Assembly: GCF_000002425.4 (NCBI RefSeq)
Contig: NC_037272.1
Location: forward strand, 13,280,174-13,344,173
Origin: Physcomitrium patens
Taxonomy: Eukaryota; Streptophyta; Bryopsida; Funariales; Funariaceae
DNA: 64,000 nt
Reading direction: 5' to 3'
Translations under genes and position numbers: made by a program
Shown: positions 47,369 to 61,157 of the stretch, in pieces
Numbering within the stretch: position 1 is the first letter of the stretch
Layout of the letters: each line of letters opens with the position of its first letter
Notes under the pieces: model-generated
The model's database searches: none
What the model was told of the DNA's origin: nothing
The model's input: only the letters and a program-made list of their open reading frames with translations

Positions 47369-48060
47369 GCACCTGCAAGTCAAACCGCGAATGCCGCGTA
47401 GTTTCGGTCACCGAGAAGCACCGACACAGATTTTGCGTGCACAATGGTGTGGGACCAGAGAGCTTTCGGGGTGATTTCGGGGTGATTGAAGAAATGCGGC
47501 GAGGGACGGTGTAGATCTTTTGTTGGAAGCGGTGGAACAAGTAGCGCCCTGCCAGAGCTACTTGCTTATACCGCTGTACAGACGCATGGCATCTTCCATT
47601 CTAATCAACAATTAAATATCGACAGTGTTTCTTTTTTCGGGGAATGTTTGATGATCTCGCAATTGGATCGTCTATTTTGCCAATGCGACGTGTTTTCAAC
47701 TCCATTGTTGCGAGCATGACATGCTTCGAAAAAGGCCCGGTTTGGGTGTTGGTCTGAAATGAAAATAGTTTAGGGGTGTCAAGAAAGGTGGCTGAGATGA
47801 TGTGGACATGGATAGGTACTGCCGATGGCTCGCAAGTCTTCGACGAACTTTGGATTGACACGGACTCAACAACCTTCTGGAATTTTTGTCGTTCTTTATT
47901 GCAAACTGATTGGTGATTGCGATCTCCATCGTGCCGTTGAATTGCCTTCATTGCACCTTCGTACTAACTCCTAGATTGGCAAGCTGGTGGGAGCTGAGTG
48001 TAACTCTATAGTCCTCATTTCCGTTTTTTAGATATGGGCCAGTTCTAATAATAGCTGAAC
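47369..48060. other. GC-richer island, unassigned
   Basis: Composition jumps to near-balanced GC for about 700 bases, as in the glucanase island. The minus strand has an ATG-started frame of 116 codons (47601-47951) and the plus strand one of 77 (47486-47719). I recognise neither. It may be an exon, promoter or truncated part of a host gene. Confidence 0.4.
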
Positions 48061-49747
48061 TCCTGCTGAACACGAATAGTGTGACTTAAAATAATTTATA
48101 ACAATTATTTCAATAAATTATCATATTATTGAAATTATTTCAATAAATAACTTCAATAATTATTGATATTGAAATAATTGATCCACCAGAGTAGGTACTT
48201 TTAACTAAAAAGATACAAAATTGTAACAATTTACTATGGATTTACGAATTTCAATTTTTCCTGTAATCAAGACAGTCTTTCTTTAGCATTCCATGTTGCA
48301 AAATAAATAAACAAATAAAGACCATGAACTACTCTACCGCATGAGATTCGTTTCTAATTTATAGGCATGGTATTGTAGCATATTTGATGCTATAATAAAC
48401 ATATTTTTCATGCAATGATTATGTGATCAGATACTATGAGATAGGATCCAATCATCTTCTCAATGCAATTACAAACAGAGTTGTAGCTTTACATCAAAAT
48501 TTCTAAGCCTTGAGTTATTCTTTATCACTTGTCAATAGGTCTGCCCAGTAGGTAAATTCATGCAACTGAAACCAAACTCGCCCAAATGTCTCTCATCTTT
48601 CATAACATTCACTGATTTAATGGTATAAATTCATTACGTTTCCATACAAAATCCCATGAAATCTTTAACCTCTTTGTTACACTTGAGTTACATAAGAAAA
48701 AGTTCTCTCAAAATGCAAATTGAATCCACTACTTTTTTGCAAAATGATAATTAAATTGCAAAATTCAAAATTCAGTTAATAAATTCAAAATATTTAGTCA
48801 AACAAATCAAGACTCATGCCATTGTCACAAATTTCAAAATTTACTTTTATCTTATGAATTCTTTATTTAAATTCCATGGTTTTTCTACAACATGCATTCT
48901 AGGTAGGTTTAGAGCAAACTTAATCCAAAGAATATAATAAACTAAATTTTCTTCTAAATAAACAATACACACCATGAAGTTATTCCTCTTAGAAATTCAA
49001 TGCATTTGATAAGATACTACACATAACATTTATAGAAGTAATATTAAGAATACTTCTTAAAGCTAAGTAGAAACGAAGGCATATAAACTCCTTCAAGAAT
49101 GAAAGTACCAACTTTTTAATAATATGTTGGTATCAAAAAGCCTTGAAACAATCTTACCTTCTACATACAACACATAAGTTGTTGGTTTAATTAGTACTTG
49201 AGCCTCGAGTTTTGATAATGACTTGCCCAATTTAATAATGAATTATGCTTTCTTGCAGCTCCTTGGACATTAAGATGGATTTAATAGCAAATAATAAGTA
49301 AGAATGTTTTTGTAGATGTCATTATAAAAGTTTTGTTTATAGTATTACAAAATTATGCTTGTCATTAATAATTCTATTATGCATATATTGAAGCTATACT
49401 CCCTTAGAACACATTGGATTTTTTTATTGTGTTTTATCCATTTGTATATACTATATCATTTAGCAACTTCAAGCTTGTATAAATTATAAGATTTATTTGG
49501 TTGTTTAGATTGAACTTGTAGATTTCCATAAATTTTATCATTCTTAAGCTACCACATGTGTAAGGTAGAAAAGATGGGTGCTTAAGGTCTTTGTAACTTT
49601 TCAATTAAGTCATTTTATAAAAATGTCCGTCTTCAATATAAAAAAATAAATAGATATTCAAAAAGAAGTTTAAAAAATAAAAAATTTACAAGATTCTATA
49701 ATAATAAAATTAACATTCTTAATTTTGTGCCAACAAGAGGCATTTCT
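48061..49747. other. AT-rich stretch, nothing recognised
   Basis: About 1.7 kb. It opens with a self-complementary AT-rich patch near 48090-48180 (repeated TTATTTCAATAA). No coding signal seen. Confidence 0.5.
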
Positions 49748-50297
49748 TGTCAAGGACATGAATTTCAAAGAAAGAAAATCCTCAATACACTCTTGTATCA
49801 TTATAGAGAAGTAGAAAGTCATTCAAAAGGTGATGTAATATTAAATTAGAATGGCTATTGCCAAAAACAAGAAGACTAAAAAATCTTAAAACAAGACTAA
49901 GGTCTACAATGGCATTTATAAGAATGAAGAATGCTTCACTCTTGCCTCTATATATACTCTTAACTAGGAGCTAAGTGGGGATGTCCTATAGGACCTCCTA
50001 AACATGTTGACTTTGCTTGCTACATGTCTTAACTTACAAGGCAAGTTATCTATCTATGCACTACATAATTACCTTGTTCCACAAGCTACTACATGAAGTG
50101 AACTTGTTCTATAAGCTATTAAAATATGATTAACTTATTCGCCAAGTTTCTGACCTATAAACACATCTAAAGTCAAAACCACGTCTATAAAACTTCTAAG
50201 AAGCTTTTCTAGAATACTTTATGAAATTAATTTATATTTATCTATTTCAACCTAATCATATAAGTAACTATTGGAGTAAATATATATGTTCATGACA
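49748..50297 (-). repeat. 3' LTR of B2 element
   Basis: 550 bases, TGTCAAGGACATGAAT...TTCATGACA, then the polypurine-tract complement. Confidence 0.85.
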
Positions 50298-53200
50298 TTA
50301 TCTCTTCTTCTAGGGATGAGTTCCATGAGGAGCAGTCATCACCTTTCATAGATCTTTATAATTATTCATCTTAGTTTTCATAGATGTCATCAATGAAAGG
50401 CATCAACCTTCTTTGTTGCATTTGCAAGATTCTTTGTTGGCTTCCATGTGTGTTCACTAATATCATATCCATGCTAATGAACAAGATATTCCAACTTATA
50501 TTGACGATGCCTTAAGTCTAAGACTTCTTCCACCTCAAATTCTTGATTATTATCTACTTCTATAAGAGGAGGTAGTATTTGTCTTCTTTCCAAGATATTC
50601 ATTATCTTCTACTGCTCAAGAAGGGATAAGTGAAATACATAGTGGATCTTCATAGACTTCGGTAGATATAATCGATAAGCAACAGGATTGATTTATTTAT
50701 AGATAGGAAAGGTCTCAACCTACGATAGTCTAACTTATCACAAGAACGAATAGTCTTGATATTGTAATGAAGTAACCATAACTTGTCACCTACGTTGAAT
50801 TGTGGCTATTCCTTGCGATAGGCATTTGTATTGGTCTTTTGACATTCTTAAATTTTCTTTAATTGCCTCTTCATTGTTGTATATAGCTCTAACAAAAAAT
50901 TTGCCAAATCTTCCATTGCAAGATTATAAACTTTTGAAAAGTCAAAAGTATCAAGTTGTGGATGATAACCATAACTGGAAAAAAAAAATGTGTTTGTTGA
51001 ATAAAAGAATGTACGAAGTTATTATATGTAAATTCTGCCAATGGCAAAAGAGATGTCCAATCATCTTGATGATAGTTGATGGTATATCTCAAATATTGCT
51101 CTAGAACTTGATTCACCCGTTCTTTTTGTCCATCAGTTTGAGGATGGAAAGTTGACGAGAGCTTTATATCTACCTTTAGAATCTTAAATAGGGTTCTTCA
51201 AAATCTTGATACAAATTGAGTCCCCTTATCTAATGTAATATCTTTTGGCAATCCATAATAATGATAGATATTATCAATAAAAAGCTTAGCTATTTCTTCA
51301 CCTAAAATAGATTTTATACATGGTACAAAATGTGCCATTTTGGTGAAGCAATCTACAATTACAAATATGGATCATATAAATCTGAAGTTGGAAGATTCAT
51401 AATAAAATCCATAGAAACAGAAGACCATGGTTGTTTTGGAATTGATAAAAATTGAAGAAGTCCATAAGGTCACTAGCAAGGAGTTTTAGATCTTAAACAA
51501 GTATCACATGATTGTACAAAGTCTTTAACTACCTAGCATATTTGAGGCCACTAAAAATCTCTTGATACTAGCTCCAAAGTCTTATTGTATGCAAAATGTT
51601 TGGTTATTAGAAAATCTTGACGAGCTTGAAAGACACTAAATTATGCCTCATCTTTTGGAATATATAGGCAATCTTCAAAATATAGTAGGTTGTTTTTTGA
51701 ACACAAACTTTGAAGTATCATAAGACTTACAGGAGATATTCTTAATACCATGAACAAAAAGATCAGATGACATACTTGATTGAATTTGCTTGATAAAAGT
51801 TGAATTAATAGTTAATGTTGATTTTATTACTCAAAGATGAAAATGCTCGAGCTTCAAAAGAATCATTCTTTGTTAATCAAAAGATACATCTCCTTTTTTT
51901 GATATAAGATAAGAATGTCTAGAAAGGGCGTCTGATAGACCTTATTATTTTTTGGATTGATAAGCGATCTTGAAATTGAATTTGAATAAAGACATGCTCC
52001 AACAAGCTTGACAAAAATTCAAAATACATGCTCACATGAAGTATTCAAGGTTCTTATGATCTATATACATGATGACTGGACTTAAAGCACCTTCTAGATA
52101 ATGACGCCATTTTTGAAATGAATCTACGATTGTAAGGAACTCTTTATTATGGATCTCATAATTAATCTTGGTTATTGAAATTTTCCTAGAATAGAAAGCT
52201 ACTATATGGAGTTTGTTATCTGTTTCTATTTGTGACAACATAACATCTAAAGCAAAATCTGACATATTTGTTTCCATAAAAAATTACTTGGAGAAGTTGA
52301 TGCAATATAAGATTGGTGCAAAATTAAACTTCTCCTTTCAAGCATCAAATGATACTTCTATTTTTTTATTCTACTCAAGTTTGTCTTTATAAGTCAAATC
52401 TGTAAGTGAAGGTGCAACTTGAAAAAAAATCTCGATAAAGATTTGGTAGTAATTAACAAAGTCTAAAAAGTATTGCATATCTCATATCATTTTTGGAATC
52501 CATATTATATGCTCTTCATAGATCTATTTTGATATAGATCTTTGCTTAATTGAATTGGTCAAGAATTTCTGAAATCAAAAGTAAAGAATACTTATTTTTG
52601 ATGATAATCTTATTGAATCCTTGATAATCCACATACATCCATAGAGATCCGTCTTTCTTCTTTCTAAATAAGACAAGGGCCTCGGTTTGAGATTTAAAAT
52701 AAAATATAAAGTTCTTTGCCAAGTTTTTGTTAATATACTCTTTTAATGCAGTTAATTCATTCTATGATAAGCTATAGCTTGTTTTGAATGGTAGTTGAGG
52801 TCTTTCTTGAAAATCAATTGAATAATCATAAGGTTGATGCCCTCGAAGAATATTAATATTTTTTTTTTTTCAAAATCATCTTGGAATTCTTGATATTGGC
52901 TAGGAATACCACTTGACATTTTTTCACTATTAGAAATGGGCATAACATATATAACAAAAGATGATCCTTCTTTTGTAATATGCATGAAAGCTCTCTCACC
53001 TACCAGTAAAGGTTTGGAAGTACTAGACTTTTGTACATCTACTTTTCTAATTCAATCTTGGATTATACTACGAGAAAAATTAAAGTTACGAGAAATCCAA
53101 TCTATTTCAGGATTATATTTTTTTAGCCACAATAATCATAAAATAACTAGATTGAAGGGAGATCTTATTATATTAAATATTACTATGCTATTATGATCTT

Positions 53201-54770
53201 TAATTATTATATCTAGAGGAAAAATTGCATGGATAATATTTCCAAAAGATAACAAATGATTATCTATGACTTTTAAATGTATGGATTTAATTTTCTTGGC
53301 TAAATGTATTTTTTGATTTTTGACAAAATTTAGGTCTATAAAACAAGCTAAGGCTCCTAAATCTAATAAGACAAAGACTTTGTGATTTTTAGGTCCTAAA
53401 TATATATCTATTATAAAACATGGTGAGAGATCTGAGGAGAGAATAGGACCTTTACTAGGTGTTGCACATGGTTCTAGCTGCACGGTCTCTATTATAATTG
53501 AAGAAACTTATTTTTTGACACATTATCTTCTTTGGTAATTATGCTCCTCATTTTGTAATTGCGTTGCTTCTATATATAATATTGAGCAATGTGCTTAGCT
53601 TCTCCAGAATATAAATACAAACCCTCTTGGCGATGTCAAGTCTTTTCTTGCTCTGTGAGAGGTTTAAAATATATTATATCAATTTGCATTGGTTCTGGCC
53701 TTGATGAATATGTTTCAAAAAACTTAGGAGTTGCTACCATTACTTGATTTGTTCCTCTTTAGTCAAGTCTTTATTCTTGACACCTTTCAAATAATCGATT
53801 ATCACATGCAATGGCTTGAGCAATAAATTATTTTAAAGATTCTACTTTTGATATTATAAATAACAAAACTTTGATGCTATCTTTTAAAACATATTAAAAT
53901 TGATTGATAAGTGCTTTATAATTCCAATCCACGTTACAAGCAAGGTTTTGGAATTCAATAGCATATGTGGTGGCTCATCATGATCTTTATTTTAAAGATA
54001 AGAGCTTAATATCTACTACTCATTTTTTATCACTTTCTCCAAATGTGGCCGTAAACACTTCTAAGAATGAATTTAAATCATAAAAAAGTCGTGAATTCTT
54101 TCCCATCAAAGATACAAACCAAAAAAGAGCACTTCCAGATAGAAGTGTATCTATGAAGCTGACTTGGATAAATCCATCCGCATATTGGAAAAGATGTAAC
54201 CTTAAGTAGAGCTTAACTTATTATAAAAACCCTCAAAATTTTGAACTTCTTCTATCAAACTTCTTATGCAAATTAATTCTTCCCTCTCTTGAGTTTGTAG
54301 AAGCAAGGCCCCTTAAATTTAGTTGTGAGGCTAATCAACTTATTTCCTTCAACTGCACAATTTCTTGACATGAACTCTAGACTTCTTCCATAGGTATACA
54401 ACTAGTGCTCTCATAATTGACATTGGTAATGTGTGAAATTTCCATCGTAGGAGTGTTGACAAGAGTATGAAGATCCACAATAGTTACAAATCTATTTTCA
54501 CTTCTGCCATGAGTAGCATCTATAATCTTTCCTTCTATAGACAACTCAAATAAATCCAAAAAGTTAAATTAGAGGAAGGTAATTTGCAACCTCTACTAAA
54601 TTTTTTACAAAAAATGATAATCTATTCTTTTTAAAGAAAAGATCGATGTTAAAAAGATTTTTTTAAAAAATTTGGATAGTATACAATCTTCAAAATATAA
54701 AAATAGAAGTAAAATAATTCATTTACTTTTAAAATAAGATAAAAATAGTATGTTAGCTTTCTTGTCAAAT

Positions 54771-55340
54771 TATCATAGACATGAATATTTAAAAAAGAAA
54801 ATCTTCAATATACTGTTGTAACATTGAAGAGAATTAGAAAGTCACTCAAAAGGTGATGTAATATTAAACTAATATGGCTATTTCCAAAAAAAGAAGACTA
54901 AAAAATCTTGAAACAAGCCTAACGACTAGAAAGGCACTGATAAGAGTGAAGAAGGCTTCACTCTTGGCTCCATATATACTCTTAACTAGGAGTAATGTCT
55001 TATAGGACTTCCAAAACGTGTTGAATTTGGTAGCCACATGTCTCAATTTGCAAGGCAAGTTATCTATCTATATGCCTCATGGTTAGCTTATTCTATAAGC
55101 TACCATACAAAGTTAATTTGTTCTCCAAGCTACTACATATAGTTAATTTGTTCTACAAGCTACCAAAACAAGGTTAATTTGTTGGCCAAGTTTCTAACCT
55201 ACAAACATATCTTAAGTCAAATCTCATCTATGAAGCTTTCAAAAAGCTTTTCTAAAAGACTTTATAAAATTAATCTATATTTACCTACTTCTATCTAATC
55301 ATATAAGTAATTATTGAGATAAATATATATGTCTATGACA
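54771..55340 (-). repeat. 5' LTR of B2 element
   Basis: About 570 bases, TATCATAGACATGAAT...GTCTATGACA. Just inside its edge CTTTCTTGTCAA is a decayed form of the B self-primer site. Confidence 0.8.
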
Positions 55341-57929
55341 CGTCTTTGTCTTTACCTACAAACATTGGTGCTATTAGGTATCCTTTAATAGAATCCCCTT
55401 CTATAATTGTCTTTGTCCTCATGACCATCATTTAGTCTATTGTTGAACCGTTTACTAGAAACAGTCTTAATATTATCTTCTATCATTTGTTTACTATTCA
55501 AATTACCAAAAAAAATCAAATGACATCTCAAAATATTAAACATAACAAATATTATTTATTAAAGTCATGTGTTCTATGCATGGAGATGTTATATACACTA
55601 TTGGCTCTTATACTTAAGTACAAATGTTATTGGAGTCAATGCCAAGGTTGTTAAAATTGAGGAGATTGAACAAAATTTTTTTGCAATTGAAGAAACTTTC
55701 AATGTTAATAATTTATTAAAGACAATCTTCTCTCAATTGGAATAAAACATTGTCCATTATAACTTCTTTTTCTATTGCAAGCTCAAGTGGCATCTTTCTG
55801 GTGTTATCTGGATGCATACTTCTGAATATTTGCTATTATCAAGCCATTGTGATTGAATGCATGAATGGAACTCAAACCAGATCGTGGAATTTAGCTCCTG
55901 TTATTTCATGCTATTGACAACAAAGTATTCAATGCTACTATAGAGTCCACCTCTAATGCTTTTGCACCATCTATAACTTAAAGATATGAAGGCAATTGTT
56001 ATAGTTATAAGCTACTACAATTTTTTATAAGTTACTATAATTCTTTATGAATTTCTATAAAAACATAGGTTGGAAGAGAATACTTATTAGACAAAGACCA
56101 CAAAAAAATCATTCTTGTTGAGACAAAAAGAGAGTCTATCTACATAGACATATACAATTCTTTTTGATATATGCCCTTCTTCCTACTCCAATGCCTTAAA
56201 AATTGTGCATACTTTGAAAGTTGTATAATTGTATGGTGTCTCTAAGATATTTGCATCATATTTATACTTAATGAAGTGATTAGTTTCTAATCAATTATAA
56301 AATCTAATCAATTAACGACCTTTTTTGCATATTATCCATAATAACAGCATAGATTTAGCTATCTTACTTTGCTACATCGTCTTCTATCAACCTTGAATAA
56401 ACAACATCAAGTAAGAACATTAATTATTGATCAACAATGATGTGATTAGGAAGTATATCTATATTATTATATAATAAGTTTGTACCTTTCTCAATTTGGC
56501 AAGTAGCAAATAAAAATATTATTTAATAATAATGCAACCATAAAGAATTCAAATATATCACCATTAATATATATAATGAGTATGTATATTCTATATATGA
56601 AAAAACCAATTGACAAATTTGATATTTTCTTAAAGTGCTCTTGAATTCAACTTCATTTTTTTTTAATATGTGGATTTTTATTTGAAGCCAAAATACTGAA
56701 TGTCAAAAAGATGCTACTACAATTTAAGAATGCTTAAAGAAATAAGTAGTGGCTTTTATTTATTACATGGACAGGTCTTTGTTTTCATCAAAAAAATTTT
56801 ACCTTCTTTACAATTCATAGGTTATTTTATTGAGTTTACAAGCCATTTTATAAGGCGTTCTACATGTTTTTTTTTTTTTATATTTTATAGGTTGTGAATA
56901 ATTCATAGGACAAATTTTAATTCCACGTAGATACTAGCTATTTCCATTTTTTTTTAGGCTCTATTCAATCTTAGAGCTATCTTTATCTATGTTTTCAAAA
57001 TTCAACCATATTATAGAGTGAGTGTCTTTGCTCCATTTCATTTCTTAAAATTGTTGACTAGAAATTTTTGTCAATCAAAATCTTCTTTCTATTTTAAATC
57101 GGCCTCTTTAAATTTTTCAACCATAAAATAATATCTTTATACATGCATTGGTAGCTCATTCATTTATTATCACAATTATTTATTTATATTCAATTATTAC
57201 CTTGACTATAGACTTTATAAAGCCTAGTATATTTAACATTTTTTTAATGTGATTGACATTATAATTGGAAAATATATTTTTTAAAAAAATTCAAATTTTA
57301 GTCACATGATTTGATATTATTGTACTATAGTTGTAGAATTTTGAACTTTCTAGCTAAAAATAAATATCTTTGCAAGTACATCAGTAGCTAATTCATTTAT
57401 TATGATCATTTATTATATCAATGCTTCATTTTTTAATTTTAATTTTTTTTAATACCTAACCACTATTTTTTTATTTTTTTATTTTTTTTATTTGTCTATT
57501 ACACACCATAGCGCAGGTGCCAAAAGCTTTTATTTTCTATACCACTCACAACCATGAACATTTTATGATTACTCAAAAAATAAAAATTTGTTAAAAGTTT
57601 TTATTTTATATAACACTAGCATTTGTACATTGTGTTTGAACACTACATAGTCGAGAATTCTAAGAGACAAGAAGTTTTTATAGAAAATTTATTAAGAAGG
57701 ATTGAAAAAATAACCAACAAATGCCACCATTTTTGTGAATTTTGTATGTATTCTCTCTTCATCATATAAACAAGCACTAAATTGGAGTTTGGATTTGAAG
57801 CTACCAATCTACTTCTTCACTTTGTAGTTAATCTAAAAAAAATCTTTCTTAAATTTTTAAAGGATTTAAGGCACATATTGAGCTTGTAAATTTAATTCTT
57901 TTTGCATCCAAATTTTGGTGGTTTTTTTA
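55341..57929. other. AT-rich intergenic stretch, no gene seen
   Basis: About 2.6 kb of AT-rich DNA. No frame or motif I recognise. Confidence 0.5.
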
Positions 57930-59700
57930 TGTTGTCATATTATATGAAGTCTATTTTAGAATGCATTAGACTTTTGGATGTAGAAAGAAAAATGGAATTT
58001 GTAACAAGATGATTCTTACAATTCTAATAGAATCCTAAACAAAATCTAATTCAATTATTAAAATGATAATCAATCTTTAATTAAATTCAAAAAAAGTCTC
58101 AAGAATTTACAAAATAACATAAATAATTAATAAATTAATTTTAATAAAATATATAATATAAAAATTTTAAAAATATAAAAAATAGATAATATAATTAAAT
58201 CCTAATAAAATTCTACTATAACCTTCAATAAATCTTAATAAAAACTTAAACCAATCATTACCAAATCTTAAATCAAATCATAATAAAATCCTAAATAAAT
58301 ATTAAATTCTAATCAAATTTTAATTAAATATTAAATCAAATCTTAAGAAAAATATAATCAAATATTAATAAAATTCTAATAAAATCCTAAATCTTAGATC
58401 AATTCTAATCAAATCATAAATAAGTCTTAAATTCTAATCAAATTCTAAATTCTAAACCAATCCTAATCGAACCTTAATAAAATCCTAAATTTTAGATCAA
58501 TCCTAATTGAACCTTAGAAAAATCTTAAATTTTAACCAAATCCTAAAAAAATCCTAATCTTTAATCAAATTTTAAATAAAATTCTAATCAAATCCTAGAT
58601 TTTATATTAATCCTAATCAATCTTCAATAAAATCCCAAATCTTAAACAAACTCTTAACAAATTCTACGGCAGATTGAAAATTTAATAAAAAATGCTTAAA
58701 CCATTGATTTTGACTCAAAATTTGAAGACTTTGCAACAACTAAATTAGTAATAAGTACAAAAAAATTGAAGAAGATTGTACATATAAATTGCAAGAAAAA
58801 CTTCCAAAATCTCTACTTGTTGGCTATCTTCCTTCTTGGACTTGAATATTAGTTTTTCAACAAAGATTTATCCTTGTTGAACCATTTAATTGCTCCAAAA
58901 TTTGGATTATATCTAAATATTTAAGTCTAAATTTCTTTCACTATCTTCCACTTCAATCAAACTCGCAGATATTGCCAAATTGTGAAATCTCTCACAGATC
59001 TTAAATCTCAATATTTCAAGACTATAATCCACAAAAAAATTTATATTCTTTTATCTAACTAATTGATTGACTTCAAATTTCTCACACATATATAATAAGC
59101 ACAACAACAAATTATAAATTTTTTACCTATATATATACTACAAAACTAAAAAAATCCTCAAATTTGTAAACTTAAGTTTATTTCTTAAAATCTAAACCTA
59201 ATAAGTACATTACTAACTTTGAAGATCCCTCAAAACCTCAATATTAATCCAAATGGTATAAAACCAATTCTTAAAAAATTATTTTCTAATTTTTTATCAA
59301 AAGAATCTTTAAAAATAGTATAGATGCTTGATTTTATACCTTGAGGTCTAATTTCGACCTTAGTTGGCAAATAATCCTCTTTGGATATGAATTCTTATTT
59401 TCTTGAGGTAATTTTTATTAAAATCAACTCCTAATTACCCCCTACATATGCTTAAATTTTTTATTTTTCTAATCTACCATGTTTTGCCTTATTTATGGCT
59501 ATACAAAATAAATAGAATCTATTTTCATAAAATATAGTTTAAATAACATAAGATTTTATTACCTATCTATCTTTTATTTATATTTTTTATTATAACTTTT
59601 TAATTAGGCTCTTTTATAATAAAATACTTTTTTTCTCTTTTTACTTAATAAAAATATTATTACACATTAACATATTGAGATTTGGACTTTTAAGAATATT
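57930..59700 (+). repeat. Family C LTR (right edge approximate)
   Basis: Starts TGTTGTCATATTATATGAAG, followed by AGAATGCATTAGACTT as in the other copies. The middle is an expanded AT-rich minisatellite. The later part (ACTTCAAATTTCTCACACAT, then CTTGAGGTCTAATTTCGACC) lines up with 24350-24670 of the copy at 23571. It is longer than the ~1.33 kb copies because of the expanded middle. Confidence 0.5.
58013..58670. repeat. AAATCCTAA-type minisatellite
   Basis: Dozens of short, irregular copies of motifs like TAATCAAATCCTAAAT, with period varying between about 12 and 30 bases. The same kind of sequence begins at about 63810 and appears weakly at 23890-24010, always at the same place in family C LTRs. 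Confidence 0.75.
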
Positions 59701-60756
59701 TTTCAATATATAAATTTTATAAATATGGCTAATTTTAATAAATTATAAACTAAACTATAATTATTTTTATGCAAGATGTTGAACTAAAAATTGTGAATGG
59801 TTGATTGTATTAAGAAATTGGAAAGAATGATATTTTTTGTTGATTCTTAGGTATTTACTCTTAGAGATATTGACAAATATTTAATTATATTTTTTAAACA
59901 CCTTTGTTTGCTTACTTGATGAAAATGATTATTATTATTATTTAGTTATTTATTTTAGTAATTACTTTGCAGATGTAAAAAATTATTAATAAATTTACAA
60001 TAAGAAGTTTTTGCAATAAAGTTATATTAGGAAGCTCACAAGCTTGAGCTTTATAGACCTCTCTTCACTTGGACAATTAATCAATTGATTTTGTATCAAA
60101 TCCAAATAAAAATGAGAACCTTGCTATTACTATCTATGACCTTGAATTTGTCCAATTAAACAAAGATGTAATAAAATATTTATGCAAATTATTTTATTTA
60201 AAAAAATTTAAAATCTTTCACGCTGAGGTGGTCAAACTAGGAAATTTTAGCATCATTACCAAGATCATTGTCAACATTCAATTGCGCTATACAAGACTGT
60301 CAAATTTGTCTTTTGCAACAATTCAAATTTGATTGGATCTGGTGTTTACAATGACAAAGAAGGAGTTCATGGTAATTAATAGCCAAGTAACATTAATTGA
60401 TGTTATTGTCAATTTAGACTCTCAAGGATACTCTCAAATTAATACAATTATCATCTAGAACAATTGATTAATGCAAATAATATTTGTAGTATTTTATAAT
60501 TTTATAGATTCATCAAATATTTTTATATTTTTACATTTTAAATTTTTTAGTTTTAAAGTTTTAAAATTAATTTTTTTTATATTTTTTACAGTTTCTATAT
60601 TATATCTATTATATTCATTTCATTGTAAATTAAATTCTTAAGCAACAAAGTATTATTTCAATTTTAAAAGTATTGTCAATTACAATAAGAACTATGATAT
60701 AAAAAATTAATTATAAATTTTTTATTTCATAATTTTATGTAAAATTTTAAATTAAA

Positions 60757-60796
<40 letters not shown>

Positions 60797-61149
60797 TTCT
60801 TTGTATTAATTATTTTATTTATTCAATTTCGTTTACAAAATATAATATTTTAGAAAATTAAAGGTTTTTGTTGTAGCAAATCATTGTAAAAATATGTATA
60901 AACATGATCAATAAAGATACATACACATAAAATATTTTTGTTAAAATATTGTCGAATTATAAATTGATTGATTAAGCTATACACAATTATTTTTATTTTA
61001 TAGGTATTATATAATTTTTCTAAAATACTTTAGTAACAAGGTTTTATTGGAAGTATAATTTTGATACTTACAAGCTTTTTCTAATTGTTTGGTTTAATTC
61101 ATGTCTTTGTGAATAGTCTAGCTTCAATAGTAAATTAGAGAGAAATTAT
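59701..61149. other. AT-rich stretch upstream of Helitron remnant
   Basis: No clear coding match. A less AT-rich patch at about 60040-60420 may be decayed coding DNA. AT microsatellite at 60760-60790. No Helitron 5' terminus (TC start) could be fixed. Confidence 0.4.
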
Positions 61150-61157
61150 TTAAGAAA

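Larger units (their letters stand above)
49748..55340 (-). mobile_element. Ty3/gypsy chromovirus B2 with both LTRs
   Basis: Minus-strand element, about 5.6 kb, uninterrupted and so the best local reference for family B. 3' LTR 49748-50297, polypurine tract 50298-50313, chromodomain about 50430-50600, integrase about 50800-51560, integrase zinc-binding segment about 51560-51720, RNase H about 51950-52290, reverse transcriptase about 52300-52760, protease about 53000-53490, zinc knuckle about 53540-53660, gag about 53700-54560, leader to 54770, 5' LTR 54771-55340. No clean target duplication (TTTCT against CGTCT). Very AT-rich, diverged LTRs, broken in many places: an old copy. Confidence 0.85.

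Noticed and set aside
48090-48180. AT-rich palindromic patch as a replication origin or MITE
   Set aside because: Self-complementarity is expected in such low-complexity sequence and no terminal repeats or duplication are visible.
58013-58670. Interstitial telomere repeat (CCCTAAA-like)
   Set aside because: AAATCCTAA resembles it only loosely, the period is irregular, and the array is a regular part of family C LTRs.
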